Below, piece by piece: positions 52,822-61,442 of a stretch of DNA of 64,000 nucleotides. The notes below the pieces were generated by a model. That model ran no database searches, was not told where the DNA came from, and saw only the letters and a program-made list of their open reading frames with translations. Origin of the DNA: CAVPJW01 sp963705525 (GTDB taxonomy: Bacteria; Acidobacteriota; Vicinamibacteria; Vicinamibacterales; CAVPJW01); contig CAVPJW010000001.1 of assembly GCA_963705525.1 (NCBI GenBank), positions 124,001-188,000 on the forward strand. The letters run 5' to 3'. Position numbers and translations under genes: made by a program. Within the stretch, counting starts at the first letter, position 1, and each line of letters opens with the position of its first letter.

Positions 52822-54987
52822 CTACCGCCGCATGGTGATCGGCCTTCCGATTTCTTCCTCCGGCAACGCGAACGCGATGTACTCGCTCGTGTAGTTCCCG
52901 CCGCCCACGGCGACGATGATGTACTGCCGGCCGTCCAGCATGTAGGTCATCGGGCTGCCGCTCTGGGACGACGGCATCCACACCGCACCGACTTCCTTGC
53001 CCGTCTGCTGGTCGTAGGCGCGCAGCATCGCGCCCCGCGGCCGATCCGGCGGCGCGGTCACCTGCGGGTCGCCGACGATGACCAGCGACTTGGTGAGGAC
53101 CACCCCGACGATGCCGGTCTGGCCGGTCTTCGGGATGTTCATGCCCTTGAGCAGCGGGCTGTTTCGCACGACGTCCGGTGTATCGCCGTGCGGCACCTGC
53201 CACTTGATCGTGCCGTTGCTCATGTCGATCGCCGCGATCACGCCGTACGGCGGCTTGATGATCGGGAGCCCGCCCAGCCCTTCGGTCAGGGGATTCCCGC
53301 GCCCGGCGGCAGGCGGGGCCGGCGTTTCATGACGCCCGTATCCGCTGGTCGAGGGTGCCTCGAAGTCGGGTTGGCCGAAGTTCGGCGCTTCCCAGATGGC
53401 AATGTGGTTCGGGTGTGCCGAAGGCTTGACGGAGTCGTAGTACTCCTGCGTGAGGGTCCCGGCCCCCACGGAGGAGTTATTGGCCTGCGTGTAGAAGATG
53501 CCTGTTTCCGGGTTGAACGAAGAGCCCGGCCAGTTGACGCCGCCCATCGTGTTGCCGACCTGGACGCTGCCGAGCACCCTGTCGTTCGGAATCACGTATG
53601 GCACGAACGGCGTCTGCTCCCACCGGAACTTCTTCAGATTCGACAGGGCCTGCGCACGCAACTCCGGTGTGAAGTCGATCACATCGTCGGTCGCGAGGTA
53701 GTTGCGCGAGAACGTCGGCGGCTTCGTCGGGAACGGCTGCGTCGGCCACGACTTCTCGCCCGGCACGTCGGACTGTGGCACGGGCTTCTCGACGATCGGC
53801 CAGATCGGTTCGCCCGTGATGCGGTCGAACGTGTAGAGCCAGCCTTCCTTGCTCGGCTGTCCCACAATCTTGCGCGGCTTGCCGTCAATCGTCACGTCCA
53901 TCACGAGCGGCGCCCCGCCCAGGTCGTAGTCCCAGAGCCCGTGGTGGACGATCTGATAGTGCCACTTCCGCTTGCCGGTCTTCAGATCGACGGCCACGAG
54001 GGTCTCGCCAAAGAGGCCGGCGCCCGGCCGGTTGCCGCCGTACACGTCGATCGTCGGTGATTCGCCGGGCAGATACACGAGCCCGGCTTCCGGATCCGCC
54101 GACATCTCTGTCCACACGCCGGTGTTGCCGGTCCAATTCCAGGAGTCGTTCTCCCACGTCTCATGACCGAACTCGCCCGGGCCGGGCATCATGTCAAACC
54201 GCCAGAGCTGTTTGCCGGTGCGCACGTCATAGGCGCGCACGAGGCCCTTGGAGTTGTTCGTGTATAGGTAGTGGAGTCCTTCGGCCATCGCCGACTGGAC
54301 GACGACGATGTCGCCGACCACAAGCGGCGTCGAGTTGGTGCCGATTTCACCCTCGACGAGGGGAATCTGCACCTGCTGCCACTTTCCGTTCACGAGCTTG
54401 CCGTAGACCACGCCTTCCTTCAGATCGACCATGCCGTCCTTCCCGAAGGTCGGAATGGGCTGGCCGGTCTTGGCGTTCAACTGGACGAGTCGATACCCGA
54501 TCGTGACGTAGATGATCCGCTCGTCGCCGTTACCGTCGGTCCAGTACGACAGGCCGCGGCCCGAGAGGACGCGCGGGGCCATTTCGGCACGCTTCCCCTC
54601 GTTCATGCTGTACACCCATTTCTGCTCGCCAGTTTTCGCGTCGAGCGCCACGATCGCGCGGCGCGTGCCGCCGGTCATGTAGAGAGTGCCCTTGACCATG
54701 AGCGGCGTGCCCTCGAGCTTGTACTCGGGACGCGGACCAAGGTTGTCCGTCTTGAAGCGCCAGGCCACCTCGAGCTTGTCAAAGTTGGACGCGTTGATTT
54801 GGTCCAGCGGGGAGTAACGGCTCCCCTTGATGTCGGCGTTGTAATTGGGCCACTCGCCGTTCTTGACGCTCGGGAAGCCGGACGTGGCCGTCTGGCCCCA
54901 GAGCCGCGGGGCCACCGGCGTTGGGGCCGCAATGAGGAGAGTGAACAGCGCCAGTATTGAGATGATTCGTGACAATGGGCGCGGCAT
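52822..54987 (-). CDS. Exported PQQ-dependent dehydrogenase
   Basis: About 721 residues from the ATG at 54987 (AAGGGAG 5 bases upstream) with a Sec signal ending near LWGQ. Propeller repeats carry the quinoprotein W-motif pattern 'AxxxxTGxxxW', e.g. ALDAKTGEQKWVY, AYDVRTGKQLWRFD, AVDLKTGKRKWHYQ and FDRITGEPIWPI. The Asn/Asp-rich PQQ pocket runs GTNSTPLVVGDIVVV. No adjacent Cys-Cys disulfide of methanol dehydrogenase is visible, so substrate class (sugar, alcohol or other) is open. The downstream cytochrome c is the probable acceptor. Confidence 0.9.
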   Translation of the reverse strand: MPRPLSRIISILALFTLLIAAPTPVAPRLWGQTATSGFPSVKNGEWPNYNADIKGSRYSPLDQINASNFDKLEVAWRFKTDNLGPRPEYKLEGTPLMVKGTLYMTGGTRRAIVALDAKTGEQKWVYSMNEGKRAEMAPRVLSGRGLSYWTDGNGDERIIYVTIGYRLVQLNAKTGQPIPTFGKDGMVDLKEGVVYGKLVNGKWQQVQIPLVEGEIGTNSTPLVVGDIVVVQSAMAEGLHYLYTNNSKGLVRAYDVRTGKQLWRFDMMPGPGEFGHETWENDSWNWTGNTGVWTEMSADPEAGLVYLPGESPTIDVYGGNRPGAGLFGETLVAVDLKTGKRKWHYQIVHHGLWDYDLGGAPLVMDVTIDGKPRKIVGQPSKEGWLYTFDRITGEPIWPIVEKPVPQSDVPGEKSWPTQPFPTKPPTFSRNYLATDDVIDFTPELRAQALSNLKKFRWEQTPFVPYVIPNDRVLGSVQVGNTMGGVNWPGSSFNPETGIFYTQANNSSVGAGTLTQEYYDSVKPSAHPNHIAIWEAPNFGQPDFEAPSTSGYGRHETPAPPAAGRGNPLTEGLGGLPIIKPPYGVIAAIDMSNGTIKWQVPHGDTPDVVRNSPLLKGMNIPKTGQTGIVGVVLTKSLVIVGDPQVTAPPDRPRGAMLRAYDQQTGKEVGAVWMPSSQSGSPMTYMLDGRQYIIVAVGGGNYTSEYIAFALPEEEIGRPITMRR

Positions 54988-55780
54988 GAAGGCTCCCTTC
55001 TTCCGGAAAGGCGACAAGATCGATTCCGGAAGTGCAATTGCTGGACCAGCAGAAGGTCAGCGTTCTTGCGAGGAATCATGAGGCGGCCACGATCTTGACG
55101 GAAATCCGTTGGGGAAGAATCCGCGGGCCAGCGCGGTTTTTCCGATCTTGCGCCCGCCGGATCTGCTCGTGCGCCGCAGCCTGCAAGACACGGCCTCGCA
55201 CGTCGGTTAAGGCGCCGGGCGAAGGGTACGATCGGTGGTTAGATCCACGGAAATGGCGCGCCCGGCGCGGACTCGAATCTGCGCCCCCGGCTTAGCAGGG
55301 TGCGTTCCGGTGAAGGATGCTCTTGCGTGTCAACTGATTGCGAGGACTGCCACGCGGACGTTCCACGCGGTTGACTCGCCGCGTCCGCCGCGGACCACAC
55401 CGATTAGCGCGAGTGCACACGCCGATCTGAAGCACTGCGCGACCAGCCGCGGATCGAGCTATGATCGTGTTCGCCTGGCACACCTGCGTTCCTGGAACCT
55501 GTCCGCCGACGCCGCATCGTATGTTCACGGCATCGACTCTCAGCCTTCATCAAAGCCATCCACGAACGGTGATGTGCATGTCGCATGTCTCGGGCGTCTG
55601 CTAGTAGCACCGCATCGATTCTGGCGTGCTCGATCTGCTTATGGTCGCCGCTATCTGGTATCGCTCGCGAAAGCTGAATCGCCGGAATGAAGAATTCTGG
55701 CGTTTCTTCGATCGTCGAGCGGCCGAACCGGTCTTCATACTGTGGACGTAACTTCGCCGTCGTGGGAGGGACAACGTTCA
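54988..55780. other. Long intergenic stretch without a supported gene
   Basis: About 790 bases between divergent genes. A tRNA 3'-end-like string on the minus strand near 55250-55300 (CGAGTC T-loop and a CCA end) lacks pairing arms and is not called. Open frames have no ribosome sites or family likeness. Confidence 0.45.
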
Positions 55781-56593
55781 ATGAATCCGAACAAGGCATT
55801 GTGGGAAAAGGGTGACTTCACGCGCATCGCGGCCAGCATGCGAGAGAGCGGAGAGGCTGTCGTCGCCGCACTGGGCATCACCGCGGGATTGAAGGTGCTG
55901 GATTTGGGATGCGGCGACGGGACGACGGCCCTACCGGCGGCCAGGCTGAGCGCGGACGTCCTCGGCGTCGACATCGCGAGCAATCTTGTCGCAGCCGGGA
56001 ACAGGCGCGCGCAGGCAGAGGGCCTGAAGAATTGCCGGTTCCAGGAAGGCGATGCCACAAACCTGAGCGACCTCGCCGATCAGAGCTTCGACCTCGTGGT
56101 CAGCATCTTCGGAGCCATGTTCGCGCCCAAACCGTTCGATGTGGCCAGGGAAATGGTGCGTGTGACGCGGCTTGGGGGCCGGATCGTGATGGGGAACTGG
56201 ATTCCGAACGATCCGACACTCGTCGCGCAGATTCTAAGGATCAGCTCCGCCTACTCGCCGCCACCGCCCGAGGGCTTCGTCAGCCCCATGATGTGGGGGA
56301 TCGAGGGCAATGTGATCGAGCGATTTGCGGCAGCCGGGGTTCCAGCCGAGAAGATCTCGTTCATCAAGGATACGTATACCTTCAGGTCTCCGGGCACACC
56401 CTCTCAGTTTGTCGCTGACTTCAGAAACTACTACGGGCCCACTATGAATGCGTTCGCCGCCGCCGAACAGAGCGGCAAAGCTGCGGATCTTCAGCAGGAG
56501 CTTGTGGCGCTCTTCGAGCGCGAGAACAGGAGCGAGGTCAAGGGTGCCACGTTGATTCCCGCGACCTTCCTTCGCGTCACCGTCGCCCGTTGA
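55781..56593 (+). CDS. Class I SAM-dependent methyltransferase
   Basis: The 270-residue protein has motif I VLDLGCGDGTTALPAA (about residues 40-55), an acidic beta-2 loop GVDIASNLVA, motif GDATNLSDLADQSFDLVVSIFGAMFAP and a motif III VRVTRLGGRIVMGNW. This is the UbiE/Methyltransf_11 pattern. GGAGGG lies 10 bases upstream; a GTG 39 bases earlier is also in frame. The acceptor cannot be deduced. Confidence 0.85.
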   Translation: MNPNKALWEKGDFTRIAASMRESGEAVVAALGITAGLKVLDLGCGDGTTALPAARLSADVLGVDIASNLVAAGNRRAQAEGLKNCRFQEGDATNLSDLADQSFDLVVSIFGAMFAPKPFDVAREMVRVTRLGGRIVMGNWIPNDPTLVAQILRISSAYSPPPPEGFVSPMMWGIEGNVIERFAAAGVPAEKISFIKDTYTFRSPGTPSQFVADFRNYYGPTMNAFAAAEQSGKAADLQQELVALFERENRSEVKGATLIPATFLRVTVAR

Positions 56594-56761
56594 GCGGGAT
56601 GTGTGTTCGCCCCTGGCTATGATGGGTAGTTACGACTCGGGGGTGGCACGCGCCAGCAGGGGATACAGGTGGTCGAGCAGTACGTCGATGCGGTGCGTCA
56701 CAACGACGCTCCACTCTCCCCCTTCATCCGGATGCGGTGTGCGAGTTCCCGACGAGCTCTC

Positions 56762-56937
56762 AATCCGACGTGTGGCAATGAATGTTCGAGAGCTTTTCCG
56801 CCTTCGGATCGTTCGTCCAAACGCCCTGCGGCCCACGAAAATCCGGAATGCCCGACTCGGTGGAGAACCTGCGCCGGTCAGCGCGACAATGCGCTGCGCA
56901 TCCGCGATCCAGCGCCGGACCTCGTGAATCCCGACGG
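56762..56937 (-). pseudogene. Partial duplicate of the sirtuin 5' region
   Basis: This stretch is closely similar base by base to 42831-43000, the first third of the sirtuin gene in the same orientation (shared STESGIPDFRGP.GVWT and PKAEKLSNIH), but a one-base loss near 56866 breaks the frame and the rest of the gene is missing. Beyond 56762 the sequence changes to an unrelated tail. It is a truncated, decayed copy. Confidence 0.75.
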
Positions 56938-57218
56938 TTTATTGCCGCTACTCTTGACCGCGCCGAAATGTGCATGTCAGGTGCATGTCGACGCTTGGTG
57001 GTTACAGTTCAGGTGGATTCCTCGGATGACCTCTGCAGTGAGCCCGGCTTCCCTGGCATGATCTTCGCTCCAGAAGGTGAACGAGTTTCCTCTGGGATGC
57101 GGGGAGCCGACAGGGCGTACGGCCGACTGAACAATCCCGACAAGCTGCGCCTGCCCTGCGTGAGGTCGCGACGGACGATTTCAGTAGCTGGCAGCCTCGG
57201 CCTAGAAAGGAAAAGACG

Positions 57219-57659
57219 ATGGAGAAATTGGCACGCGATGTCATGACGTCGGATCCGGCGTGCTGCAGACCGCACACGATGCTGGATCAAGTTGCGAAGA
57301 TGATGGTGCAGTACGATTGCGGCGAGATTCCCGTCCTCGACGTGAGCGATCGACCTGTCGGCGTCGTCACCGATCGGGATATCGTCTGCCGTCTGGTCGC
57401 CGAGGGCAAAAACCCGATGGCGTACTCCGCCGAAACGTGCATGTCCGAATCGGTCATCACCGTGCGCGCTGACGCGCCGATCGGAGATGTGGTTTCGATC
57501 ATGGAACGGCACCAAGTCCGACGCGTTCCCGTTGTCGACGCACAAGGAGGCTGTGTCGGCATCATTTCCCAGGCCGACGTGGCCTCAGTTGGGAAACCGG
57601 GACAGATCGCAGAACTGGTCCGGGAGGTATCGCGCGATAGAGAAGGGAAGTTGGCATGA
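57219..57659 (+). CDS. Two-CBS-domain protein
   Basis: The 146-residue protein is just a CBS pair: ARDVMTSDPACCRPHTMLDQVAKMMVQYDCGEIPVLD...VGVVTDRDIVCR, and CMSESVITVRADAPIGDVVSIMERHQVRRVPVVD...VGIISQADVA. Such stand-alone pairs bind adenine nucleotides and regulate unknown partners. AAGGAAAAG is upstream of the ATG. No effector domain is attached. Confidence 0.92.
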   Translation: MEKLARDVMTSDPACCRPHTMLDQVAKMMVQYDCGEIPVLDVSDRPVGVVTDRDIVCRLVAEGKNPMAYSAETCMSESVITVRADAPIGDVVSIMERHQVRRVPVVDAQGGCVGIISQADVASVGKPGQIAELVREVSRDREGKLA

Positions 57660-58062
57660 CGCTCGGCGTCGTCGCAACCGGTCGCTTCAATCGTCTTTCG
57701 TGACGCATATGTCGCGAATGGGATCCGGGAGACCGAGAACTCCAATCAACGGCTGACGATTCCGTGAAAGAAAGCGAACGCGATGGGGCGTTGAACGCAC
57801 GCGTTCATAGCCGCAGCTGATCAAGAGCGGCGACTGAGGATCGAGTGAGCATGCCTGCAAATGTTGCCTGCATGGTTTTCGGACACTCTGCCTGGCGGGA
57901 TGCCCGCGATGACGGAGCAATGATTACGGGCGACTCCCTCGGCTATGCCTAGCATCCAACGTCCGGATGAGTTTGCACACTCGAGCTTAGTCACCAGAAC
58001 CCAAGCCCGGTACGGTTGCTGCAACCTCATGTCAGGTCCAGGAGGAGGTTAGGAGACTTGTA
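57660..58062. other. Intergenic stretch with no recognisable gene
   Basis: About 400 bases between two same-strand stress-type genes. No frame with family likeness, RNA gene or repeat seen. The last 25 bases carry the AGGAGGAGG-rich leader of the next gene. Confidence 0.4.
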
Positions 58063-58449
58063 GTGGTGCTGGTCACGAAGGAGATCATGACCATGGATGC
58101 CGCGCTTTGCTTTATCGATGCGGCGAATGTCGAAACGCCGGGTGGGAAATTGACGGATTTTTGTGTGAGGGATGCGCTCAACCGAGATCTGGGCAGGCTG
58201 GATGGCTTCGTGCTCGACCCCGGAACCCGGCGACTTCGTTTCATGGTGGTCGCCTGCCGGCGCTGGCTCAGAACACATAAGTACTTGTTGCCGATCCGGA
58301 TCGCGCGCCTCGATCAGATCGAACACGCCATGCTGGTGGATGTTGACGAGACCTCTCCAGATCAACTCGAGTTTGATCCGAAGGCCCTTCCGGCCTTCTC
58401 GGATGAGCATCTGCTGGCGGCCATGTTTGGATCACGCGAACAGGCGTGA
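58063..58449 (+). CDS. PRC-barrel-like protein
   Basis: A 128-residue protein with two PRC-barrel-like strands: FCVRDALNRDLGRLDGFVLDPGTRRLRFMVVACR and YLLPIRIARLDQIEHAMLVDVDE. PRC-barrel proteins bind RNA or tether partners, for example in RimM and photosynthetic H subunits. The frame can start at GTG 58063 (AGGAG 7 bases upstream) or at ATG 58093 (AAGGAG 9 bases upstream); the domain lies downstream of both. It sits between the CBS and VOC genes. Confidence 0.7.
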   Translation: MVLVTKEIMTMDAALCFIDAANVETPGGKLTDFCVRDALNRDLGRLDGFVLDPGTRRLRFMVVACRRWLRTHKYLLPIRIARLDQIEHAMLVDVDETSPDQLEFDPKALPAFSDEHLLAAMFGSREQA

Positions 58450-58529
58450 CAGAAGGTTTCTGGAAGGGGTCGAGGTCAGTTCCGATTCCAAGCTCGCGTC
58501 AGGATCAGTGAAGAATGAGGAGGTTCCCA

Positions 58530-59009
58530 ATGACAAGAGCAGCGAAGCCAGTGCCCAATGGATTTCACACGCTAACCCCGCAGCTGACTTTGGACAACGC
58601 GGCGAAGACGATTGAGTGGTACAAGACCGCGCTCGGTGCCGTAGAGGTGAGTCGCAGTCTCGGTCCAGACGGCAAGATCATGCACGCTGACCTGACGATC
58701 GGGGATTCGCACTTCATGGTCAACGACGTGATGATGGGAAAGGGACCGCAGGGATTTGGCGGATCGCCAGCGCACCTCTGGTTGTATGTCGAAGACAGCG
58801 ACGCCCTCTTTGGCAGGGCGGTGAAAGCGGGTGCCAAGGTGCAAATGGGCATGTCGGATCAATTCTGGGGCGATCGCGCTGGTGCGATCACCGATCCAGC
58901 CGGATACACCTGGTGGATTGCGACACACAAGGAAGATCTCACGCAGGGAGAAATCCACAGGCGGGCGGAGGAGTTCTTCAAACAAGCCGCGCAGTCGGCA
59001 TCGAGGTAG
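58530..59009 (+). CDS. VOC/PhnB-like glyoxalase-fold protein
   Basis: The 159-residue protein from the ATG after GAGGAGG: TPQLTLDNAAKTIEWYKTALGAVEV, then HADLTIGDSHFMVNDV, LWLYVEDSDALFGRAVKAGAKVQMGMSDQFWGDRAGAITDPAGYTWWIATH. This matches the PhnB-like branch of the vicinal oxygen chelate family. It lacks an obvious full metal set, so the activity is uncertain. A C-terminal charged helix is extra. Confidence 0.88.
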   Translation: MTRAAKPVPNGFHTLTPQLTLDNAAKTIEWYKTALGAVEVSRSLGPDGKIMHADLTIGDSHFMVNDVMMGKGPQGFGGSPAHLWLYVEDSDALFGRAVKAGAKVQMGMSDQFWGDRAGAITDPAGYTWWIATHKEDLTQGEIHRRAEEFFKQAAQSASR

Positions 59010-59024
59010 CGCAACGACGAGTTT

Positions 59025-59309
59025 TCACGGGATGCCGCTGGTGACCCGCGCCGGCGGCTCACCGTGCGCTCCGCGAAAAGCAGTCGGACCAAATATTCCG
59101 CGCGCGTCCCCCCACGACAAAGCTTCCGTCGCTCCTTCAACGCGACTTCGTGAAGCACGAGACTCGCAAGCGGCGCTTCGTCCCGGAAGCGAAGGTGGCG
59201 GCGCCACTTCGCGAGCGAGCTTCAAGTCGAGCGCGCGATAGACGATGCCCATGCCGCCGCGGCTCAGCTCTTCGCGGATTTCGTAATGGGAGAGGGTACG
59301 GGGGAGCAT
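59025..59309 (-). pseudogene. N-terminal remnant of a Ser/Thr protein kinase
   Basis: The first 36 codons encode the kinase start SHYEIREELSRGGMGIVYRALDLKLAREVA, with a proper Gly-rich loop. After that the frame degenerates into sequence without kinase motifs, and no HRD or DFG follows. It is a truncated, shifted copy of a PknB-type gene; the intact kinase in the window (29.3-31.7 kb) is related but not identical. Confidence 0.65.
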
Positions 59310-59388
59310 CGAATGCGCGCTATTCTATACGCGCATCGCTTGAGCAGAGCGTCTTCAAACTCGCAGGAGGGGAGGCTCTAAACGGGGC

Positions 59389-59793
59389 ATGAACAAACAT
59401 CGCAATACCGGCTGGAGCTGGCTCATCGCCGTTGTTGTCGCGCATCTCGTCGTGTCGATCGTCCACGGCGCGGCGCATGCCAAGGCGCACGTCCCGCTCT
59501 CACGAGCGGCGAACCTGTTCGTCTTCATCGTCATCCTGGCAGGACCACTAATCGGTCTTGCTCTGACATGGTCGGCTGAGCGAATCGGGATCTGGCTGAT
59601 CCTGGTGACGCTGGCCGGTTCGTTCGTGTTCGGGCTGGTGAATCACTTCGTGATGGCCAGTCCGGATAATGTGGCCCACGTCGACCCGCAGTGGCGCCCG
59701 CTCTTCCTTACGACCGCCGCTCTGCTCGCCGTGACTGAAGCGCTTGGCGCCGCGCTGGCGTTTCGTTTCGTTCGAGAAAGGAAATTGACATGA
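59389..59793 (+). CDS. Four-helix membrane protein
   Basis: The 134-residue protein has four helices (WLIAVVVAHLVVSIVHGAAH, LFVFIVILAGPLIGLALTW, GIWLILVTLAGSFVFGLVNHFV, LFLTTAALLAVTEALGAALAF). It ends 28 bases before the adenylating enzyme gene, suggesting an operon with it and the transporter. His in helix 1 and at NHFVM could bind a metal. No named family. Confidence 0.65.
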   Translation: MNKHRNTGWSWLIAVVVAHLVVSIVHGAAHAKAHVPLSRAANLFVFIVILAGPLIGLALTWSAERIGIWLILVTLAGSFVFGLVNHFVMASPDNVAHVDPQWRPLFLTTAALLAVTEALGAALAFRFVRERKLT

Positions 59794-59821
59794 ATGTCTT
59801 TGTTGGCGACTAATCATCAGC

Positions 59822-61438
59822 ATGAGCGTACTCGGCACCCTTCAGATGTACGGGCGGTTCGGCCTGGGTCTCCGGAGGTTCCTGCGCGAGCCCATCACGC
59901 TGGCCGCGGCGATTGCCGCCATTCGGCAGCGAATCGCTGAACGCGAGGACAACTTCCTTCGCGTCGTTGAACGCGGCATCTTCAACCATCCTCGAAGCCC
60001 CTACCTGCCATTGCTCCGTCTGGCAGGATGCGAGCTGGAGGACATTCGGGCGCTGGTTCGGCACCGGGGACTCGAAGGCGCCCTGCGCACTCTTCGGGAA
60101 GCGGGCGTGTACGTGACGTTCGAGGAGTGCAAGGGACGCGAGCCGATCGTCCGCGCCGGACGAGAATTCCCAGTGGCGGCACACGACTTCGATAATCCCT
60201 GGCTCGAGCGTCACTACTATTCCGAGAGTGGCGGCTCGACCGGGGCCGGAACCCGCGTGCATCACGACCTCGATTACCTCGCCGTCCGCGCCACGCACGA
60301 CGCGGTTGCCTACAACGCCCACGGCGTGCTCGACGCGCCAGTCGGGGTGTGGAGGGGCCTGCTGCCAGACGGGTCGGGCCTGAACACGACACTGGCGCTC
60401 TGCCGATGCGGACGGCCGCCGGCCCGCTGGTTCACACCCGGCACGTACCGCGGTCTGAGACCTTCACTCGTGAAGTTTCGGATGGCGAACTATCTGACCA
60501 TTGCAGTCGCCCGCGTGTCCGGTGTACGGGTGCCTTGGCCGGAGCACACGCCGGTCGAAGAAGCCGGCCGCATTGCCGCATGGGCCGCGGGGATGGTGCG
60601 CGAGCGCGGCAAGTGTGCGCTGGCCATGGTGGCGAGCCGTGCTCTTCGCGTGAGCGTGGCTGCCAGGGACGACGGCCTCAATCTCACCGGCGTGACCTTT
60701 GTGATCTCAGGCGAGCCAGTAACGCCCGCCAAGGTCGACGCCATTCTCGCGTCGGGAGCGACATACTTTACGACGTACGGGTTCTCGGAGGCCGGACGGA
60801 TCGGCCGAGGCTGCTGCCACCCGACGAGCACGAACGATCTTCACCTGCTCACGGACATGTGCGCGGTCATTACGCATCCGCGCGAGCTGCCGGTCGGGAC
60901 CGTCCCTGCGTTCAACGTCACGTCGCTGCTTCCCTCCTCACCAAAGATCCTGCTCAATGCCGAGAGCGACGATTACGGGATAGTAGAGGAGCGCGCGTGT
61001 GGATGTCCTCTCGAGGAGCTCGGCTACAGAACGCATGTTCGCGAGATCTACAGTTTCCGGAAGCTCACCGGGGAGGGAGTCACCATGCCCGGCACCGATC
61101 TCATTTACATCCTGGAGGAAGTTCTCCCGCAGAAGTTTGGCGGCAGCGCCCTGGACTATCAATTCGTCGAAGAAGAAAACGACCGCGGCCTCACAGGCGT
61201 CGTCCTCGCGATCGCTCCCCGCGTGCCGATTGCCGACGAGGCTCAGGTCATCGAAACCGTGCTGCAGGCAATGCGGCAGCGCGGTCCCGCCGGGGGCGCC
61301 GCCAGCGAGACCTGGCGCCAGGCCGGCAGCCTTCGAATCAGGCGTGCCGCCCCGATTCTGACTGCGCGCGGGAAGCTGATGCCTCTGTACGTGCCCGGGC
61401 GCCATCAATCCCACACGGATCACGTCGATCAGCGATGA
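59822..61438 (+). CDS. PaaK/LuxE-like adenylate-forming enzyme
   Basis: The 538-residue protein carries ANL-superfamily signatures: P-loop YYSESGGSTGAGTRV, adenine-site TTYGFSEAGRIGRG, hinge region DDYGIVEERACGCPLEELGYRTHVREIYSFRKLTGEG, and a terminal ILTARGKLMPL where the catalytic Lys would be. The Cys pair ERACGC is like that of PaaK relatives. It should activate a carboxylate as acyl-AMP. It is followed after 4 bases by an Nramp-like transporter. Benzoate is unlikely to be the substrate, because benzoate-CoA ligases have a different P-loop. Confidence 0.78.
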   Translation: MSVLGTLQMYGRFGLGLRRFLREPITLAAAIAAIRQRIAEREDNFLRVVERGIFNHPRSPYLPLLRLAGCELEDIRALVRHRGLEGALRTLREAGVYVTFEECKGREPIVRAGREFPVAAHDFDNPWLERHYYSESGGSTGAGTRVHHDLDYLAVRATHDAVAYNAHGVLDAPVGVWRGLLPDGSGLNTTLALCRCGRPPARWFTPGTYRGLRPSLVKFRMANYLTIAVARVSGVRVPWPEHTPVEEAGRIAAWAAGMVRERGKCALAMVASRALRVSVAARDDGLNLTGVTFVISGEPVTPAKVDAILASGATYFTTYGFSEAGRIGRGCCHPTSTNDLHLLTDMCAVITHPRELPVGTVPAFNVTSLLPSSPKILLNAESDDYGIVEERACGCPLEELGYRTHVREIYSFRKLTGEGVTMPGTDLIYILEEVLPQKFGGSALDYQFVEEENDRGLTGVVLAIAPRVPIADEAQVIETVLQAMRQRGPAGGAASETWRQAGSLRIRRAAPILTARGKLMPLYVPGRHQSHTDHVDQR

Positions 61439-61442
61439 TGCT

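Noticed and set aside
55250..55300. tRNA 3'-end-like string with a T-loop-like CGAGTC and CCA on the minus strand
   Set aside because: The T stem does not pair, the anticodon stem is mismatched and no 5' half is present, so it may be chance in GC-rich DNA.
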